This document shows positions 6,151-7,882 of a stretch of DNA of 7,882 nt, piece after piece (within the stretch, counting starts at the first letter, position 1; the number at the start of each line of letters is the position of its first letter). The position numbers were made by a program, and so were the translations under genes. The notes under the pieces are model-generated. The model saw only the letters and a list, made by a program, of their open reading frames with translations, was not told where the DNA came from and did no database searches. Origin of the DNA: PVC group bacterium (GTDB taxonomy: Bacteria; Verrucomicrobiota; Kiritimatiellia; SS1-B-03-39; UBA6053); NCBI GenBank assembly GCA_003565035.1, contig PXDP01000333.1, positions 1 to 7,882 on the forward strand, given 5' to 3'.

Positions 6151-6935
6151 GTGCGGCGGGGCTGGAGACGCTTTGCCGGAGTCACGGGGCGGAGCGGGTG
6201 CGGAGGCTGGAGGAACTGTATGTGCGCTATAACCGTGCGGAATTCCGGGCGGGGGACCCGGTGTCGTTTGTGTGGGGGTATGGGTCCGAGGCGGACCGGG
6301 AAGTGGCGGCCTGGATGGCGGCGGCTCTGGCGTACGGGCGGGTGGGCTCGATTTTGAAAGCCCTGGCGGAATTGGACCGCCGCTGGGAGGGTCAGCCGGC
6401 CGCCTTTGTGCGGGAGGCCTCGGCGCTGGAAATGGAGCAGGCGATGCGGGGGTTTGTGTACCGGTGGACGCGGGGGAGTCATGTGACGGCGATGCTGCGG
6501 GGCTGGGCGGTGCTGGGGGCGGAGCTGCCGGGGCGACTGGTGGAGCATCCGCGCGGCTACCGGACGGCTCTGGGCGGAGTGAGGCGGGATGTGTTGGCGC
6601 TGGGGGTGGATCCGGATCATTTGTTTCCGAATCCGGACGGGCCGGGAGCCTGCAAGCGGCTGGCGATGTGGCTGCGGTGGATGGCTCGGGCGGATGCGAT
6701 TGATCCGGGACTCTGGGCGGACCGCTTGTCACCGGCCAAACTCTGGGTGCCACTGGATACGCATATGTTCCGTATATCGCGTCAGTTGCGGCTGACCCGG
6801 CGGAAGCAGCCGGACGGGGAGGCGGCGCGGCGGATCACTGCCGCGTATGCGCGGATGTGTCCGGAGGATCCGTTGAAGTATGACTTTGCGATCACGCGGC
6901 TGGGGATGGGCGTGGGCGCGTCCACGAATGTGTAA
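6147..6935 (+). CDS. TIGR02757/DUF2400 family protein, possible HhH-GPD-like DNA glycosylase
   Basis: The 262-aa protein shows the hallmark stretches of the TIGR02757 family as I know them: LEELYVRYNR (21-30), DPVSFVWGY (37-45), the AALAYGRVGSIL helix (59-70), FVYRWTRG (103-110), GACKRLAMWLRWMARAD (167-183), VPLDTHMFRISRQL (201-214) and DPLKYDFAITRLGM (241-254). Length is normal. The family is uncharacterised. I infer a relation to HhH-GPD glycosylases: GPGACK with Lys170 resembles a hairpin carrying a catalytic Lys, and LDTH with Asp204 resembles the VDTH block holding the catalytic Asp of endonuclease III. No FeS-cluster Cys motif is present at the C-terminus. It overlaps the peroxiredoxin-like stop (ATGA), so it is the last gene of a redox-flavoured cluster, which would suit oxidative DNA damage repair. 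That role is a hypothesis. Confidence 0.85.
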   Translation: MSAAGLETLCRSHGAERVRRLEELYVRYNRAEFRAGDPVSFVWGYGSEADREVAAWMAAALAYGRVGSILKALAELDRRWEGQPAAFVREASALEMEQAMRGFVYRWTRGSHVTAMLRGWAVLGAELPGRLVEHPRGYRTALGGVRRDVLALGVDPDHLFPNPDGPGACKRLAMWLRWMARADAIDPGLWADRLSPAKLWVPLDTHMFRISRQLRLTRRKQPDGEAARRITAAYARMCPEDPLKYDFAITRLGMGVGASTNV

Positions 6936-6940
6936 TCGTT

Positions 6941-7084
6941 AGGGGAAGGAGGGAACCCCGTGAACTTGCCACGCCAGCGGCGTGGTGGCAGAGCCGTCCT
7001 GCGAATGTGAAGAGGTAGAAACCAACGGATCGCTGCGCCTGACAACGGATGATTTGCTTGTATTTTGACAGGTATTTTAAAGAA
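6941..7084 (+). repeat. intergenic repeat, full-length copy A (144 nt)
   Basis: Copy A has three parts: a head ending in a perfect hairpin (CCACGCC 6969-6975, loop AGC, GGCGTGG 6979-6985), a core of about 65 nt from GGCAGAGCCGTCC to CGGACAACGGAT-like sequence at 7050, and an AT-rich tail ending near ACAGGTATTTTAAAG. It aligns without gaps to copy C at 7187-7330 with about ten substitutions by eye. It begins 5 nt after the stop codon of the TIGR02757 gene. Confidence 0.9.
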
Positions 7085-7102
7085 GAAGAAGAGGAGAGGA
7101 GA

Positions 7103-7186
7103 CCACGAATGGCAGAGCCGTCCCGCGAATGTGAAGAGGTGGAAACCAACGGATCGCTGCGCCGGACAACGGATGAACGGATGAAG
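7103..7186 (+). repeat. intergenic repeat, headless copy B
   Basis: Copy B contains the core (GGCAGAGCCGTCCCGCGAAT at 7111-7130 through CGGACAACGGATGAACGG ending at 7180) almost identical to copies A and C, but the hairpin is missing: CCACG at 7103-7107 passes almost directly into TGGCAGAG. The AT-rich tail is missing as well. A purine-only run of AAG and GGA units (about 7079-7101) separates it from copy A. It looks like a deletion derivative or a core-only element. Confidence 0.85.
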
Positions 7187-7330
7187 AGGGGAAGGAAGCA
7201 ACCCCACGAACTTGCCACGCCAGCGGCGTGGTGGCAGAGCCGTCCTGCGAATGTGAAGAGGTGGAAACCAACGGATAGCTGCGCCGGACAACGGATGATG
7301 CGCTTGTATTTTAACAGGTATTTTAAAGAG
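7187..7330 (+). repeat. intergenic repeat, full-length copy C (144 nt)
   Basis: Copy C has the same length and order as copy A: AGGGGAAGGA head, perfect hairpin CCACGCC (7215-7221), loop AGC, GGCGTGG (7225-7231), then core and tail ending GGTATTTTAAAG. The stem, loop and flanks of the hairpin are identical in A and C. The family is therefore conserved end to end over 144 nt, which defines the element boundaries well. Confidence 0.9.
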
Positions 7331-7350
7331 GAATGCACGTTCATATCCAT

Positions 7351-7376
7351 GCCACCGCCCTGCCTGTCGGGGTGGA
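7351..7376 (+). repeat. short hairpin element, forward arm of an inverted pair
   Basis: GCCACC at 7351-7356 pairs with GGGGTGG near 7369-7375 around a CTGCCTG-containing loop. The reverse complement of 7519-7541 reads almost the same, with a 3-nt indel and about two mismatches. The two copies face each other across the large palindrome at 7442-7482. Confidence 0.7.
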
Positions 7377-7383
7377 GCGCAGT

Positions 7384-7410
7384 GCTTGCCACGCGGGACG
7401 CGTGGGTCAG
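7384..7410 (+). repeat. diverged copy of the A/C hairpin head
   Basis: GCTTGCCACGC, GGGAC, GCGTGG and then GTCAGAG repeat the layout of the A/C head (CTTG, CCACGCC, AGC, GGCGTGG, TGGCAGAG). Here the stem is CCACGC (7389-7394) with GCGTGG (7400-7405) around a 5-nt loop. Loop and inner stem differ from A/C but pairing is kept, which suggests selection on structure or recent descent from a related palindrome. The core does not follow. Confidence 0.65.
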
Positions 7411-7441
7411 AGATAACGTGTGCCGCCCCTTCTATTTCTCT

Positions 7442-7482
7442 CCTCCCCGGGGCCCGCGCCTGCGGCGCGGGCCCCGGGGAGG
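7442..7482. repeat. perfect 19-bp GC palindrome with 3-nt loop
   Basis: The left arm 7442-7460 (starting CCTCCCCGGGGCC) is exactly complementary to the right arm 7464-7482 (ending GGCCCCGGGGAGG) around a TGC loop at 7461-7463. All pairs but one are G-C, and a G-U plus one further C-G pair can extend it. No T-run follows on either strand, so it is not a standard intrinsic terminator. It has no resemblance to the hairpins of the neighbouring repeat copies. Confidence 0.95.
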
Positions 7483-7518
7483 GGCGATGGAATAGGCCGT
7501 AATGTGTTGACCGTTGCC

Positions 7519-7541
7519 TCCACCCCGGCAAGCAGGGTGGC
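7519..7541 (-). repeat. short hairpin element, reverse arm of the inverted pair
   Basis: Read on the minus strand this gives GCCACC, CTGCTTGCC, GGGGTGGA, matching 7351-7376 apart from a 3-nt indel and about two substitutions. It also folds on itself (CCACCC with GGGTGG). It directly abuts the diverged core copy at 7537-7605. Confidence 0.7.
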
Positions 7542-7605
7542 GGGCTCGTCACTGTAAAGATGTTGAGATCCATCCAATGGATGGCTACGCCGGACAACGC
7601 ATGGC
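7537..7605 (+). repeat. diverged core copy of the intergenic repeat family
   Basis: GGTGGCGGGCTCGTC at the left and GCTACGCCGGACAACGCATG (7584-7603) at the right match the start and end of the A/C core (GTGGCAGAGCCGTC and GCTGCGCCGGACAACGGATG). The middle has drifted and now contains a new perfect hairpin, CCATCC (7570-7575) with GGATGG (7579-7584). This is an older member of the family. Confidence 0.65.
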
Positions 7606-7684
7606 GAGGGGGCGTGGCATAAATTAGGTATCCTTTTTGGACACTTTCTTAATGCCACCGGCATCAGATCCACTCCGCAATACT

Positions 7685-7882
7685 TCAGCGGTCCCTAAAA
7701 GGATCAGGGGAGTTCGAGGTGTCCCTCAATGATTCGTGAGGCGTTTGTGCGTCCGGTGAGCGTTTTAGGCGAAGTGCATACCGGATAATCTTGGGGATAA
7801 AGGGCGGCAGGATCAGAAGGGTGGCCAGGATTCGCAACGCGTTGCCGCCGGATTGACCGAGGGAGGGCGGCGGCCAGAGGGC
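7685..7882 (-). CDS. C-terminal end of an unidentified, probably membrane, protein
   Basis: On the minus strand a frame is open from the window edge (7882) to TGA at 7687-7685, giving 65 residues with no start in view. The visible part has a hydrophobic segment, ALRILATLLILPPFIPKII (residues 15-33), followed by a basic RYALRLKRS and then a polar, Asp/Ser/Pro-rich tail ending DPFRDR. A membrane helix with positive residues on one side and a short soluble tail is a common C-terminus for inner-membrane proteins. I do not recognise the family. It converges with the TIGR02757 gene across the repeat region. A short hairpin (ATGCC-ACC-GGCAT, near 7652-7664) lies downstream of its stop without a T-run. 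Because the fragment is short, the call rests on frame openness and composition only. Confidence 0.5.
   Translation of the reverse strand, partial: ALWPPPSLGQSGGNALRILATLLILPPFIPKIIRYALRLKRSPDAQTPHESLRDTSNSPDPFRDR

Larger units (their letters stand above)
6936..7684. other. gene-free, repeat-dense region between convergent genes
   Basis: These 749 nt hold no credible gene. Open frames on both strands exist only because the same repeat is translated several times (for example repeated GAAIRWFPPLHIRRTALP-like peptides on the minus strand). The region contains four copies of one repeat family, five or more hairpins, an inverted pair of short elements and a large perfect palindrome, listed separately. 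Placement between a plus-strand and a minus-strand 3' end is typical of REP/BIME-type intergenic repeats. Confidence 0.85.

Noticed and set aside
5059..6753. 564-codon minus-strand frame across the flavin reductase, peroxiredoxin-like and TIGR02757 genes
   Set aside because: It is Pro/Arg/His-rich antisense to three genes with clear family motifs and proper operon spacing.
6941..7330. CRISPR array
   Set aside because: Repeats are 144 nt, irregularly spaced, and vary in length between copies; there are no uniform spacers and no cas genes.
7442..7482. Intrinsic terminator
   Set aside because: The stem is very strong but neither strand has a T-run after it, and it lies several hundred nt from the TIGR02757 stop and about 200 nt past the minus-strand stop.
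6782..7597. Long frames on both strands in the repeat region (also 6892-7392 minus and 7049-7495 plus)
   Set aside because: The predicted proteins are the same peptide repeated because a DNA repeat is translated several times; one also runs into the antisense of the TIGR02757 gene. The hairpins and non-coding spacing explain the region better.

Overview
The window is GC-rich bacterial DNA with tightly packed genes. Most starts lack a clear Shine-Dalgarno sequence, and there are several 4-nt stop/start overlaps. A YnbA/YnbB-type lipid cassette, a TIGR02757 (DUF2400) gene, a RAYT-like transposase tail and palindromic intergenic repeats suggest a Gram-negative bacterium, possibly from the PVC group (Kiritimatiellota/Lentisphaerota/Verrucomicrobiota). 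No rRNA or other phylogenetic marker is present, so this placement is a low-confidence inference.

Layout, left to right. (1) Bases 3-419 (+) are the C-terminal part of a REP-associated tyrosine transposase-like protein cut by the window edge. (2) Bases 457-2430 (-) encode a P1B-4-type metal-exporting P-type ATPase, convergent with the transposase. A possible 43-aa reading frame (2427-2558, -) overlaps its start by 4 nt. (3) A 262-nt divergent intergenic region holds a perfect 17-bp dyad and a weak candidate promoter. (4) Bases 2693-4910 (+) form a three-gene cassette with 4-nt overlaps: a YnbA-like CDP-alcohol phosphatidyltransferase, a YnbB-like CdsA paralogue and a PlsC-type acyltransferase. 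Together they could form a short phospholipid or glycolipid route: lyso-PA to PA, PA to CDP-diacylglycerol, then transfer to an unknown alcohol. (5) Bases 5053-6935 (+) form a second cluster: a flavin reductase-like FMN protein, a BCP-type peroxiredoxin-fold protein whose catalytic Cys is replaced by Ser, and a TIGR02757 protein with residues that may match those of HhH-GPD DNA glycosylases. (6) Bases 6936-7684 contain no credible gene. They are packed with an interspersed repeat family (two 144-nt full copies, one headless copy, one diverged copy), extra hairpins, an inverted pair of short elements and a perfect 19-bp GC palindrome. (7) Bases 7685-7882 (-) look like the C-terminal end of an unidentified membrane protein, so the repeats lie between two convergent genes.

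The points most worth following up are: the repeat/palindrome block together with a RAYT-like transposase tail in the same window; the two Asp-to-Asn changes in the CDP-alcohol phosphatidyltransferase signature; the peroxiredoxin-fold protein without its peroxidatic Cys; the Cys/His-rich tail and possible coupled small ORF of the metal ATPase; and the glycosylase-like reading of the TIGR02757 protein. All homology calls were made by eye and from memory of the families; no search was run.
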